From Alnus glutinosa (lineage: Eukaryota > Streptophyta > Magnoliopsida > Fagales > Betulaceae), in the NCBI RefSeq assembly GCF_958979055.1, contig NC_084886.1, positions 6,834,154 through 6,898,153 of the forward strand: a stretch of DNA of 64,000 nt. The letters run 5' to 3'. The position numbers and the translations under genes are program-made. Position 1 is the first letter of the stretch, and each line of letters starts with the position of its first letter. Below are positions 44,408 through 55,482 of this stretch, piece after piece. A model generated the notes under the pieces. It saw only the letters and a list, made by a program, of their open reading frames with translations. It had not been told where the DNA came from and searched no databases.

Positions 44408-46795
44408 TCAGAGAATATGAGAGATTGAAGTATCATATTGTACATTATACCCTTGTTCGACAGCCAAAGTGGACAAATTTTCCGAAATCCTGTAAATTTC
44501 GTTCGTTTGCAAATGAGAAGTATCTCCAGCTCCAAATGTGTAGATTCTTTTGTCAAGCTCAATTGTACTCCATCCAGGAACCTTCGTCAGACCTATACCT
44601 TTCATCATTGATCTCACTTTCCCAAATTCATTCCATTCTCCTCCTTCTGCATATATATTAGACAATAAAGTAAAGTATCCAGCATCATCTGTACTAATAT
44701 CTAAAAGGTCTCCTTCAATGCTTCTAACCATGTCCATCCTCCGGTGAATTCGACACCCATTAAGTAGAGCACCCCAGATGCTAGCATCTACAGGAAATGG
44801 CATTGATTTGATAATTTCATACGCTCCATTGAGATCACCAGCCCGGCTCAGAAGGTCAACTACACTTGAAAAATGTTCTGTGTTGGGCTCGATCCCAAAA
44901 TCCTTCATTGAGCTAAAATATGACCTCCCTTCTTCCACAGATCCTGCATGACTGCAAGCTGATAGAATATTCATGAAGATAACTCCATTTGGTTTTATTC
45001 CGGAATCTACCATCTGCCTGAATAGTGAGATGGCAGCATTGATCTGACCGTGTATTCCATAACCAGCAATCATGCTACTCCACGAAACCACACTCCACTC
45101 TGACATGCTATAAAAAACTCCTTGGGCTGCACGAAGGTCTCCACACTTGGCATACATGTCTGTTAGAGCTGTATCTACATAAAGATCTTTCTTCAGACCA
45201 CAGGTAATAAGCTTGTGGTGAACCCATTTTCCCTTTTCTAGATGACCCAAATGGGAGCAAGCTTGAATTGCACTTGAGAAGGTCACTTCATTCATCTCAA
45301 TGCCATTCAAATACATTTTATCAAATAGCCTGATTGCCTCCACTGGAATCCCATTCTGTGAAAACCCACAAATCATACAATTCCAAGTTACGACACTTCT
45401 CTGGTTAATCTTTTCAAATATCATGTATGCGGAATCTACAAAGCCACATTTGGAGTACATGTCCATTAGCGAATTCTGTACAAACTCATCCATAATGCCT
45501 CTTTTGATAACATGGCCATGAATCTGATATCCAAGCTGTATTGAACCCATATTTCCACAAGCTGAAAGAGAACTTGACAGGCTATATGAATCTGGCATCA
45601 GTCTCTGTTTCTGTATCTGCACAAATAGTATTAATGCCTCCTTCAACAACCCTTTCTGAACATAAAGCGAGATGAGCATATTCCATGATACAATATCTCT
45701 CTCCCCAAGTGCATGAAGAACCCCCTCACAATTATTTAGTTTTCCACACTCGGCATATAATTCTATTAAAGTTGGCCCTAACAAATCAAGGTCAGCATCT
45801 AAAGCTTTTTTAAGAACAAAGCAATGAACCGACTTCCCTTCTCTAAGCAAGCCTAACCTAGTACAAGAACGTATGATACTCATCATGGTTACTGAATTGG
45901 GTTCCACTTTAGACCCTTGCATCTCAACAAAAACATCTATTGCTTCTCGGAAGAGACCAGTTTGGTTGAAGCATGTAATCATTGCAGTCCAAGCAGCAGT
46001 ATGCCGGTGAGTAATATTTTGGAAGAACCTCTCCGCACTACGCAAGTCACCACATTCATTATACATTACAATTAGGTAAGAATCCAAAGATCCATCACTT
46101 TTAATTGCCCGTGTCACAACTTGACCATGAACCGACCTCGCTAGTCTCAGAAAACCCAAGTCACCACAAGCCTCGGCTAAACTAAGCATTGTCACTGAAT
46201 CTGGTTCAACACCTTCGGAGACCATCCTACGGAACAAATCCAAGCCTTCACTTGTGTCTCCATTCTCAACATAACATGATATGATTGAACTCCACAAAAC
46301 CATATCTTTAATTAGCATTCCATCGAATATCCTTCGTGCATCATCTAAGCAGCCCATTTCGCCATACATGCTAAGCAGTGAAGTTTCAATAATAGCATCA
46401 GTATCAAACCCACATTTGAATATCCTCCCATGGATCTTCACACCAAAACCCAGATCACCAAAACCAGAACAAGCTCTCAAAATGGAAGGATATATAAACC
46501 TATTGACCTGGACTTGATGGTACAGCATTTTATGGTACAGTGCAATTGATTCTTCAAAGAAGTGGTTCCAAACATAGCACTTAATAAGTACACCCCACAT
46601 GAACGAGTCTGGGCTAGGGAAGGTTTCAAAGACAAGCCTTGCAGATTGAATGGTGCCCATTTGGGCATAAGATTCAACGAGTTTGGTGGAAGCACCTGGG
46701 TCTTTGTGGAGGCCAGTGACAAAGAGATGGGCGTGGAGTTGGGTTAGTGTTCTTAACATGGTGCAGCACCTGAACAAAGGCATGTAGAGCGTCAT
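44408..46795 (-). CDS. Pentatricopeptide repeat protein, PLS class, E subgroup, mitochondrial type
   Basis: An intronless frame of 795 residues from MTLYMPLFRCC at 46795. An in-frame ATG at 46819 would add eight residues; I prefer 46795 because the family N-terminus begins M-T-x-YMPLFR. PPR units run almost from residue 1, for example LTQLHAHLFVTGLHKD, SLLSMYGEMGCLDDARRIFD, VTWNCMICGFSQNG, TALTDMYAKCGDLRAAQ and VSWSSMIAGYGIHG. The E part has NTEHFSSVVDLLSRAGD, AGYFTLLSNIYAEGGEW and VPGWSTIELDKRIYTFGAGD. No DYW domain. Expected to bind one or a few organelle RNAs as a site-specificity factor. From memory the Arabidopsis counterpart is At1g69350, with similar length (~790 residues). A long (GA)n tract lies about 200 bp upstream. 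Confidence 0.92.
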   Translation of the reverse strand: MTLYMPLFRCCTMLRTLTQLHAHLFVTGLHKDPGASTKLVESYAQMGTIQSARLVFETFPSPDSFMWGVLIKCYVWNHFFEESIALYHKMLYHQVQVNRFIYPSILRACSGFGDLGFGVKIHGRIFKCGFDTDAIIETSLLSMYGEMGCLDDARRIFDGMLIKDMVLWSSIISCYVENGDTSEGLDLFRRMVSEGVEPDSVTMLSLAEACGDLGFLRLARSVHGQVVTRAIKSDGSLDSYLIVMYNECGDLRSAERFFQNITHRHTAAWTAMITCFNQTGLFREAIDVFVEMQGSKVEPNSVTMMSIIRSCTRLGLLREGKSVHCFVLKKALDADLDLLGPTLIELYAECGKLNNCEGVLHALGERDIVSWNMLISLYVQKGLLKEALILFVQIQKQRLMPDSYSLSSSLSACGNMGSIQLGYQIHGHVIKRGIMDEFVQNSLMDMYSKCGFVDSAYMIFEKINQRSVVTWNCMICGFSQNGIPVEAIRLFDKMYLNGIEMNEVTFSSAIQACSHLGHLEKGKWVHHKLITCGLKKDLYVDTALTDMYAKCGDLRAAQGVFYSMSEWSVVSWSSMIAGYGIHGQINAAISLFRQMVDSGIKPNGVIFMNILSACSHAGSVEEGRSYFSSMKDFGIEPNTEHFSSVVDLLSRAGDLNGAYEIIKSMPFPVDASIWGALLNGCRIHRRMDMVRSIEGDLLDISTDDAGYFTLLSNIYAEGGEWNEFGKVRSMMKGIGLTKVPGWSTIELDKRIYTFGAGDTSHLQTNEIYRISENLSTLAVEQGYNVQYDTSISHIL

Positions 46796-46989
46796 TATTC
46801 TTGTTTTTGAACAGCTCAACAGGGTTATTTATAGAGTCTAGGTGAAGTGAAGGTCAGGCCAAGAGAAACAATTTTCTTCCTTTCCGCTCGGTGGATTGAG
46901 CATGGAACAATACGAAACCAGTTTTGGAAAGGAGGGTAGTGCATCGGTACCAGGGGTAGAAGTGTAAAAGTGGCACCGTATATAGTCAG

Positions 46990-47034
<45 letters not shown>

Positions 47035-47916
47035 GAGTTGAACAAATAGTTAACCTCGGACCCTTTGCATCCTATTTCATACATGTAGCTTATTGATTGT
47101 TTATTTGCTTTCTGTGCTTTTTTCACATTAAATTCAGACTAGGCCCGGTTCTTTTGGGTGAAATCAGAATTGAATTTTTATTTGATTTGTAAATTTTGAG
47201 GTAAAAAAAATATGTTTGAGTGATGAATAGAATTTAAATTCTTTTTGAAATTGTGTTTGGGTGTTGAATTTTTTAGATTGAAAAATAGTGTTTTTTAATG
47301 GTAGGAAATGATTTGAAGTATGAAAAGTTGTATATAATAATTGGTGTTATGGAAAGTAGGGTGGAATAATGATTAAAATAATAATAATAATTTATCATAA
47401 AAAAAATTATTATTTAATTATTATTTGGGTGTACCTACATCAGACCAGTTGAGACTCACTCAGAAAATGTTTTTTTTTTTTTTTTGGAAAATAACTTGAT
47501 TTCCGGGTTAGATTTATGGGTTGAAACCGGGTTGGATGCAATAACCCAGCTTCCAGAAAAAAAACTCAAAGAGAATTCTTATTCTCTTTGGTCCCCAAAT
47601 GCATAGAGAAACCATCCCGAGTCCTCACAATGTTACCATCATCAAAATTTGAACATGGGTTTTCACCAAATGTTTTATCTTATTGAACCCACCTATCCTA
47701 AAAGGCAGATGAGTGCAAATGTTCGAACAAGGAGATCCTATAAATTTTTTTCATATTTGCTGTCTAAATTACTAGCAATCAGAACAACAAAATTACTAAA
47801 CCTTATATCCCAACGTTGAATTATTAGTCACAAAATTTCAATCCAAATTATACAGCTTGTTAAAATGGATAGTTCCTCGAAAATATGGTATAGGTTCCAA
47901 ACATTGAGGGAAGGGC
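46796..47916 (-). promoter_or_regulatory. Upstream region of the minus-strand PPR gene, with (GA)n tract
   Basis: A GA repeat of about 41 bp occupies 46991-47031, roughly 200 bp upstream of the start codon. On the coding strand this is a CT-rich leader or core promoter feature common in plant genes. The rest is AT-rich, with a T run near 47470. No other gene is seen. Confidence 0.4.
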
Positions 47917-47925
47917 TTGGCCGTC

Positions 47926-48021
47926 GGAAAAGGATCCTCTCCATTTCAAAAGAAATAGAGAGGAACCGGTTGGTGCTAAAGGAAGGGCAAAATTGTCTCA
48001 AAATGGAGAGGATCCGTTTCC
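47926..48021. mobile_element. Very short MULE-type MITE, 96 bp
   Basis: TTGGCCGTC stands at both sides (47917-47925 and 48022-48030), a perfect 9-bp duplication. The termini are GGAAAAGGATCCTCTCCATTT and the inverse AAATGGAGAGGATCCGTTTCC, one mismatch over about 20 bp. A related foldback lies at 54440-54562. Confidence 0.8.
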
Positions 48022-48334
48022 TTGGCCGTCTGAACCCCCTTGGAACAATAATTGTTTAGAAACCGGCGAAATTTTCACAATTTCAGTAAATCAAATACAA
48101 TACAATTTATCCAAAAACGTAGACAAACTGGATATATGTGAACTAGGATTATATATACAATGTACAGCGCCTTCCCAGGAGCCCAAAAGAATTCTACAAG
48201 TAAATGGATTACAGTAGATCATAACAAAAGAGAATATAAGAGTCAAAATAAACTTTCAGATAACGAGTGAGACCCAAAGTAATTACTAAGTGCCACATGG
48301 TAATTCTACTCCTAAAAGCTTAAATGAACATTCA

Positions 48335-50990
48335 TTAAGCATCACCACGAGGCTTCTCATCTTCCGAATCAAAGGGTACTTCATGCCGGGGCTTATTGTA
48401 TTTCTCACGCAGCTGCTTAATTGGGATGAAATCTCCAGCCGCGTCCACCCCATAGAATAAAAAGGAAATATAGGGATGATCAAACGTTTCCTGTACATGG
48501 TTAAGAGCAGCAGAAACACGATCAAGCAACATATCAGGAAGGGCTAATCATGTTATTCAGGGCAATTCTATACACACACACAGATTTTTTAAAGTAAGAA
48601 AAAGGGACAATCACCATATCTGGTTGGTCAGGGGCTAATAGATTCTCCTCAGGAACTGCAACAAGGAAAACCATTCCATGTGTTCGTCAGGAAATTTGAA
48701 AGGTAACCAGCAAAACCTCACAAAACAAAACACTCTTAACACCGCAAAAAGTGCTCATAAAAACCAGTTTTAAAGAGTAATTAAATCAAGCAGTTGTAAA
48801 TCACCATAAGCCACCAGTAGATTGGGGTCTGCATGTACGTCAACCAGAACCTGGAAAAAAATAAAAAGAATATTATTGGAAATAATTATTTGTACCATGG
48901 CTGCTCATTCAACTAACACATAAAATGAGGCGAAAGAAAAAAGAAACTGAAAACAATAAAAGAAAAAGGAAAAGGTATACGTTCAATTAAACAATTTAGG
49001 GCCAGCTACATAGAAATGCACCAATGAAATGGTTAAGGGCGTATCATATGATATCAGAAAGATATATTCATTTCTAAGATGGGCCCATCATAGCGGAAAA
49101 TGGCCAGGTTATTAAAATTCATGAGGTTAATAATGTTTAGGAACTAACAAAAAATCTATAAATACTGTGGACTATGAAATAAACCTTCAAACACTGATTT
49201 TTATTTTATAAAAAATTGAATAAAAATTGATACAGTTGGTTAAACCTGATAAAATGGCTGATTAGAACCCCGACTCAACTTTTCAACTTGAGCAATCTCC
49301 ATCCATGAACTTGATTCACAGCACAGAGGATCCATTCCACAAATTACAGCACAATAGCCTGAAGATGTAAGATGAGCCCTTAGGTTATAACAAAAACCAG
49401 CAGGGAAGGGGAAGAAGGAAGATAACGTTCGCTCATCAGAATGTGAGGAGCCAACTCCTGATTCTACTGATTTCACTTTGATTCATTTGGGTTTCTCCAC
49501 CGTTTACAGATACTAAGGCAGTTAATATAATTTCCTTGTAAAGGCTCCATAATCATAACAGTCTTAAAACTATATCTGCTCACATCAAGGTTACAACCAA
49601 GAAAAAGAAAAATCACATTTTACTTGAGTTCGAACCTTATGCTGGAATCAAACTAAAGAAATCTGAAATAATACAGTAAAGGGAATATTATAGTTTTATA
49701 CCAAAGATTTTATGCCTCACTTTCTGCCCCAAACGAAATGAATATTGTACATTTTCATATGCCAGAGCGTTAACTGATGCTGCCAAGGACTCTGACTCAA
49801 GTTTGGAAATTTCATCCCGTAAGTCAGCTGCCAAAGCATAATTCTCACTCTCAATTGCGTGCTGCAGGTCTGCGCTGCAAGGAAAGAAGCAGAAGGTGAT
49901 CTAATTTAATGTACAAGTTGAAACGCTATGCCGCAAGACAAAGAGGACAAAAAGATTGGAAAACATATCGAATATATTAGTATCTTCTTTACAGAATCAC
50001 TTAAATAAAACCTTTAGCAAAGCTAGATTGAGAAAAGCAGGACTCACCGTAGACGTATGATACTTATAGTCTTATCTTGAACTTTGCTCTTTGAAGATGA
50101 TCCCCTTTTTGCTTCTTGCTGTCTCATGACCTCTGCTTCTACCTTCCAAGAGTTAATAAGAAGGTCGAAAATCACTTGATGCACTGATTACAAGCTTTTA
50201 CACATGGACATGGAACAAATTAGTGCAGGTAAACATATTCATACTCATGGTGTTGAACTCTGCAACTCCAAAAGGTAACAATGCAACAATCCTCTTTAAC
50301 CACTCAATAATAGTTCAAATTCCTATCATCAAAATGCATAACTGCATGCATTTTCATGTAGCTGATAGTTTATAATGCTTCCGAACAAGTCTTTAAAACA
50401 GGTAATTGATTGATATAACATCCTTATGATATTCTACATATAAGCAGGATAGAGAGGGCTAACCTCAGTAAGCTTGTTTCTCAGTTGTTGAGCGGTTTCA
50501 TACTGCTCCAAATTTAAAGCATACTGCCATACATGGACCAAACCAGGAAAAAAAAAAAAAAAAACCTTGTTGGCAGGAATATACTAAGAGATATGCTAAA
50601 TCACATTAACATTATAACAATAAAAACCTCAAAAACAGCCTCTTAAACCTGTACTCGAGTGGCCAAGTCAAGCTGGAAGAAGAAGATCAATATATCCTCA
50701 TTAGCACTCTCACTACGTTCTGAGCTAGCATCCAACCCCTGGCCACCTCCTTTAAACAGCCATCCAGCTTCAACCCTTAAATTTCTGTGTCTTAATATAT
50801 TGGGATTACCTGTTAAGAACATACTCTGCACGTACTGAGGGCAGATGTAATGCCTATCAGTCGCAGAGGTTATCTGAGTTTTCTTCATTAGCTTGTAATG
50901 CTTCCTCCATGAAGCGATTGATCCATACACCCCACTCTTTCCAGATGTAGCAAGAGTGCTTAATGAAAGACCTTGCACCATTTCCACCAT
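48335..50990 (-). CDS. CLPF: ClpF, chloroplast Clp protease adaptor (UVR and YccV-like domains)
   Basis: Eight exons: 50649-50990, 50464-50523, 50048-50142, 49702-49874, 49246-49358, 48805-48850, 48615-48655 and 48335-48490. They join in frame to 341 residues. ClpF works with ClpS1 as an adaptor that delivers substrates such as glutamyl-tRNA reductase to the stromal ClpCPR protease. The first ~90 residues are Ser/Arg-rich, like a transit peptide. A UVR motif lies near 166-196 (ADLRDEISKLESES). A YccV-like part begins FRLGQKVRHKIFG (211-223) and includes CGMDPLCCESSSWME. The C-terminal block is DHPYISFLFYGVDAAGDFIP. The last acceptor is ACAG before 48490, giving PDM-ETFDHPYI; a nearer-to-donor ATTAG acceptor would break the frame. 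The start is the first in-frame ATG; the ATG at 50981 (MVQGLSLSTL) matches family N-termini equally well. From memory this is At2g03390 in Arabidopsis. Confidence 0.9.
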
Positions 50991-52525
50991 GCAATGGTGT
51001 ACCCTTTTTCCAGAAAACTATTCTATCGTTTCCACCCTTACATACAATAACAGCTGCATCTACAGTTGGACAAAATGGCCTATACAGAGTCAATTTATGT
51101 AGGTAGGCTACTATTGGAACATCCAATCAAAATTGAAAACATGAATTTTGAATCTACATTCCACTGAGGCAACCTAGAATCACATCACCCAAGAATACAA
51201 ACATTAAAATTAAAGAATTAATGGGAATGAATTAGGCAACTTTAAAAATCAGTAATACTACGTCAGATGCAACTTTGAAGTAATGATTTATACATTTATG
51301 TAGTTTTAGACATTGGATCACAATTGCAAATCTGAGGCACTCATAGAAACTGAGCAAACTTCCAACTAGATTCACTTTGAGATATTGATTTAAGTTACAT
51401 GTAAAACAAGACTGGGTTATGCTTCTCTCCTTCATCACTTCATTGCTTAATAGAAAATTTTGTATTATGCTATAAGATAGTTTGTGCTTTTCCGTTTTCT
51501 TGAAACACCTCTCATTTCTTATTCAACTTTGCTTTTGCTTTACTTATTGGAAAATAGCTAACTCGAACACACTATACTAGAAGGCATCGATTTTCTCAGC
51601 CAAACCAAAACTCAATAATGTTTAAATCATAATTAATCAACCCGATGATAGGGCATGCATCCACTTGCCCGATCACCCTATCTATTTGCAATATACAATA
51701 TCATATACATAATGCATCCCATATTAGGGTTTAGGTCATCAACAATTTCGTAGAGTATCACATAAATCCTCAGTAAGTGCATTTCAAAATTACCAGAGTA
51801 ACCCTAAAACCATTTCAGAAGCAATTATCTCAACTGTTTCTAGTAATTATATTCTATCACCGTTTTAACCAGAGAATATAATCGAATTGCACACACACCA
51901 CTGGCATGAAAGTACTAGAATATTGTCCAGCACAAGCTCTGACATATGATACTTTTATTTTCATAACTATGCTTGCGTTAAAAGGGCCCAAGACAAGCTC
52001 ATTTACATTCCGCTCCTCAAATATTTTACAAGCTTATGGCATTCGGTTGAGTTAGCCTAAACAGTGAGAAATTTCAGTTCAACATGATAAGTTATTTCCT
52101 AACATCCTACACTATTTTCTCGGCATCCAAACAAAAACATCATAAATTCAATTCCCGAATCAAGATATTTAAATAGAATTATCATGTTCACAAAGAAGAA
52201 GAAGAAGAAGATAGGTAAAGGTATACTCAAGATTGGAGAAGTCACCGGAAAGTTACTGGAGAAGCATGAAAGCCGAACCCCAATCTACCATCCTCACAAA
52301 TTCACAATAATACAAAAGAATTGAAGAAGATATTAACAGTGGCACATGCCACATGGCACGGGAGTCCCTTTAATGGTAGTATGGTACCCCTTGTAAGTAA
52401 TGGGCTGGGTTATTAGCAGGCCCATTCCAATTAATAGTTTTAGTTTAGGACTATGCCTATATAAAGCCCAATATTACAATGGTAGGGTATCTTGGATCAT
52501 TGTTCTTGGAACAAGAGGAGATTAA
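50991..52525. other. 5' flank of CLPF, no further gene recognised
   Basis: Short frames here (for example 50857-51126) overlap exon 1 out of phase and have no family features. A possible untranslated first exon may lie near 52230-52290, where minus-strand sequence precedes a GTATACC donor, but this is not proven. Confidence 0.4.
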
Positions 52526-53479
52526 TGCTCCGTTTATTTCGACGTAATATAGTTTTTGTTGTAAAATGGTTTTAGGGAAGTCATTTTTTTGAAAAATATT
52601 TTTCGTCGAAAGCATTTTTCGGTGTTTGGCACCTACGGAAAATCACAAATATATATATATATTTTTTTTATTCAATCATATTAACCTATAAAAATCAATT
52701 TTTATTCAAAAACATATAATTATAAATATTAATGTAAAATAATATAAAAATCACCGATGACGAGATTCCATCATTGACTGACAGGATTCCGGCTACTATA
52801 GCCAGAATCCGAGATAAAGGCCGAAATCTGGACAGTTTCGTCAGAATTTGGGTTGGCTGGATTCCGGCGAAAGTGGCATGATTCTGGCAAAAACTGCCTA
52901 AATCTGGCACAGAACGGCCGAACTCCGGCCAAAACTGTAGGAATTTGGCACAGAACGGCTGGACTTCGGCCCACTGGCTGGAATCCTACCAGAACCGTTG
53001 GAATTCGGCCAGTAGGTCGGAAACCGGCCGTTCTGGCCTGGCTATTCTGGCCAAATCTGTCCGGCCAGCCGGCGTTTTGGCCAGATCTGGCCAGTTCTTG
53101 GCGGGATGCTTTGGCCAGATCCAACCAGCTAGCCGGGATACGTCAAGTTTGGTCGTCGGAATCTGTGCTGACCGAATTCCGGCGAAGATGGATTCCGGCG
53201 ACATTGATCGGATGTTGTCGGATTTCGATACTAGCAAGATTCCGGTGATGGTCGACTACTTGAATATGAAGGTCGACTGTGTCGTTTAAAAGGGGGTCGA
53301 ATGCGTCTGGCGTATTCGAAAAATGATTTACGAGCGTAAATCATTTTCCGAAATTTACTAAGCATTTTTGGTCAAACAGAAATCATTTTTTGGTTGACTA
53401 TTATTTTCGCCCCTACCAAACACGGAAAAATGTCAAAATCATTTCTCAGAAATCATTTTACGCTGAAACAAACGGAACG
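52526..53479. mobile_element. PIF/Harbinger-like non-autonomous element, 954 bp, with GC-rich core repeats
   Basis: TAA lies on both sides (52523-52525 and 53480-53482). The ends TGCTCCGTTTATTTCGACGT and CGTTCCGTTTGTTTCAGCGT (inverse of the right end) are alike. The subterminal parts carry GAAATCATTTT / AAAATGATTT motifs. The core (52790-53210) is a degenerate array of TCTGGCCAGAT, ATTCCGGC and GAACGGCCGAACTCCGGCC phrases, which keeps frames open on both strands (up to 131 codons). These frames are products of composition, not genes. A 3-bp TAA duplication suits Harbinger, but superfamily assignment is tentative. Confidence 0.6.
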
Positions 53480-53482
53480 TAA

Positions 53483-54439
53483 CTCTCAAATGTTGCTAAG
53501 GAGACCGGCAATCTCGAATTTGCTATTTCTATCCAATTTAGTGTAATTTCTGTTATTACGTTCAATCAATCTACAAATCTTCCATTCCTTTTATCATTTC
53601 TTCCATTTCCATCCCAAATTCATCAATTAAACCCTAGGAATTCAGTAGCGGTAATCGGTACCGTTACTACTTACAACCATTACAGTCCCACGAGGGTTTG
53701 TATCATGTGCATCGCGGATTACAACACTTTGTGTGTTGGTGCGTAAGCGTAACCTGCTGTGTTCAATAAATTCACAATATTTTTTTCTCTTTACAGTCAA
53801 ACATCCCTTGAAAATTGAATCATTTGCTTGGAATTTTTTTATTTTTTATTTTTTATTATTTATTATTTAATTTTTTTGTGAATAGTTAAAAGAAAAATGT
53901 TAGATCCTATGACTTGTTGACTCATGTTAACACGTAATTAGAGGCTGTTAATTTTATTTTTAGTGAGTAATGCTATTTTTTGCACTATCGTATAAAATGA
54001 GTATGAAAGAGTAAATATTACTATATTTTAGAAATTGATGCAACTTCTACCAACAAGTTATAAAAAAATTAAAGGTATAACGTTATTTTATTTATTTATT
54101 TTTTAAAAAAGGATAGATTATAGGCATTTCCCTGATTAACAAAAGTAATCTCATCGAGTTTGACCGCTTGCAATATTGGAATGCAATTAATATTTCAGGT
54201 CTTGAATCTATTAAATTGAAAAGTTTTTAAGTCAGAATGACTAAGAAGTAATTGCTGACTAGAAAATGTGTTTTCCCTGGTCCTGCCTCCTGGGCATCAT
54301 GTTTCATTTAAGAGTAATGCATTATATACCAATTCCCATACATACGTAAAGCTACGAAGAAAGTCATATTTATGAGGCAATGTGCATATGGAGTTTGGCC
54401 TTGACCCCCCACAATTGGACGGAATAGTATCCTCCCCAT
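53483..54439. other. Intergenic, no gene recognised
   Basis: AT-rich spacer between the transposon and the 3' end of the macro-domain gene. No supported feature. Confidence 0.5.
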
Positions 54440-54562
54440 TTCAATTTGAAATGGAGGGGAGCCGGTTAGTTACAAAACAAGAGGTAAAATTGTTATTTCA
54501 ATTTTTTGAACAATTTTGCCCGTTGTTTTATAACTAACCGGATCCTCTCTATTTCATTTATT
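54440..54562. repeat. Foldback sequence related to the 96-bp MITE
   Basis: GAAATGGAGGGGAGCCGGTT with TAGTTACAAAACAA pairs with the downstream inverse of TTGTTTTATAACTAACCGG and ATCCTCTCTATTTC around an AATTTTTT loop. The GGATCCTCTCYATTTC arm is shared with the MITE at 47926. A perfect flanking duplication was not found. Confidence 0.55.
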
Positions 54563-54902
54563 GGACAAGGTAAATAACCGGACGTAAACAAGAACTTCAA
54601 TACCATACAAAGCCAACCATCCAGCTTTGATGAGGCTCATACACATTTATTTATTTATTTATTTTTATTGAAAACTCACCAATATCATACAAAAAAACAA
54701 ATGAAGAACATTATTTCCATCTTCAGACAAACAGATCATTGCTTCAAAAATAAATCAAAAAATTGATATGTAAATTTTCTGTACACATTTAACAATGTGT
54801 ACAACTCCACCTAGCACCGATGATAAAAGAGAAACAAACGATGGAATCACAACCTGTGGCCCAGCCCAGCTTTTATCGCCTGATGGAACTGCACTTGTGA
54901 TC

Positions 54903-55451
54903 CTATGGTCGATGATATACATATTTTGTTCTCGGGTCCACAATGAGACCCTTCCCTCCATTCACTTCTAAATCATGCCTGCTAAAACGTCATTAAAAAA
55001 TATCAGAATCAAATAATATTGAATTTGCATACTTGTTATTATTATCATTGTAGACCACAAATGGCATGCAACTTGCAACACATGCAGCAAAAGTGGTAAA
55101 GGAAAAGGACTGTTAATCCAGCCATCTATAACGAGCCACTGGCTTCGACACCGACAAATTATAAACGAACACAGAATCCTTATGTATCATGTGTGCTTTC
55201 AGCTAAAAGCCAAATTTCCTTGTAGAGCCCATTATTCAAAACTTTGAAATTTTTATTGTGTAATAAAGAATACAACGAAACTAAATGGGGGGAAAAACAG
55301 AAAAGGAACACTCAACTGAAATACAAAGTCGGGAATGGTCAACTGCTCACGGGGAACATATCTGAACAGCTGAAGAAGTCGATCAACATATACCACTTTC
55401 TTCCACACCTAAAGATTGGTTCTCACATAAGAAATAAAAATATAAACGTTC

Positions 55452-55482
<31 letters not shown>

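Noticed and set aside
44335..46747. Plus-strand frames opposite the PPR gene
   Set aside because: They are antisense shadows of a well-conserved PPR reading frame.
48286..48525. Alternative 79-codon frame over the last CLPF exon
   Set aside because: It reads the conserved DHPYISFLFYG block out of frame and belongs to a splice choice that breaks phase.
53967..54320. Possible third GAGTAATGC-ended MITE
   Set aside because: The GAGTAATGC copies near 53967 and 54312 are in the same orientation, with no inverted pairing or flanking duplication.
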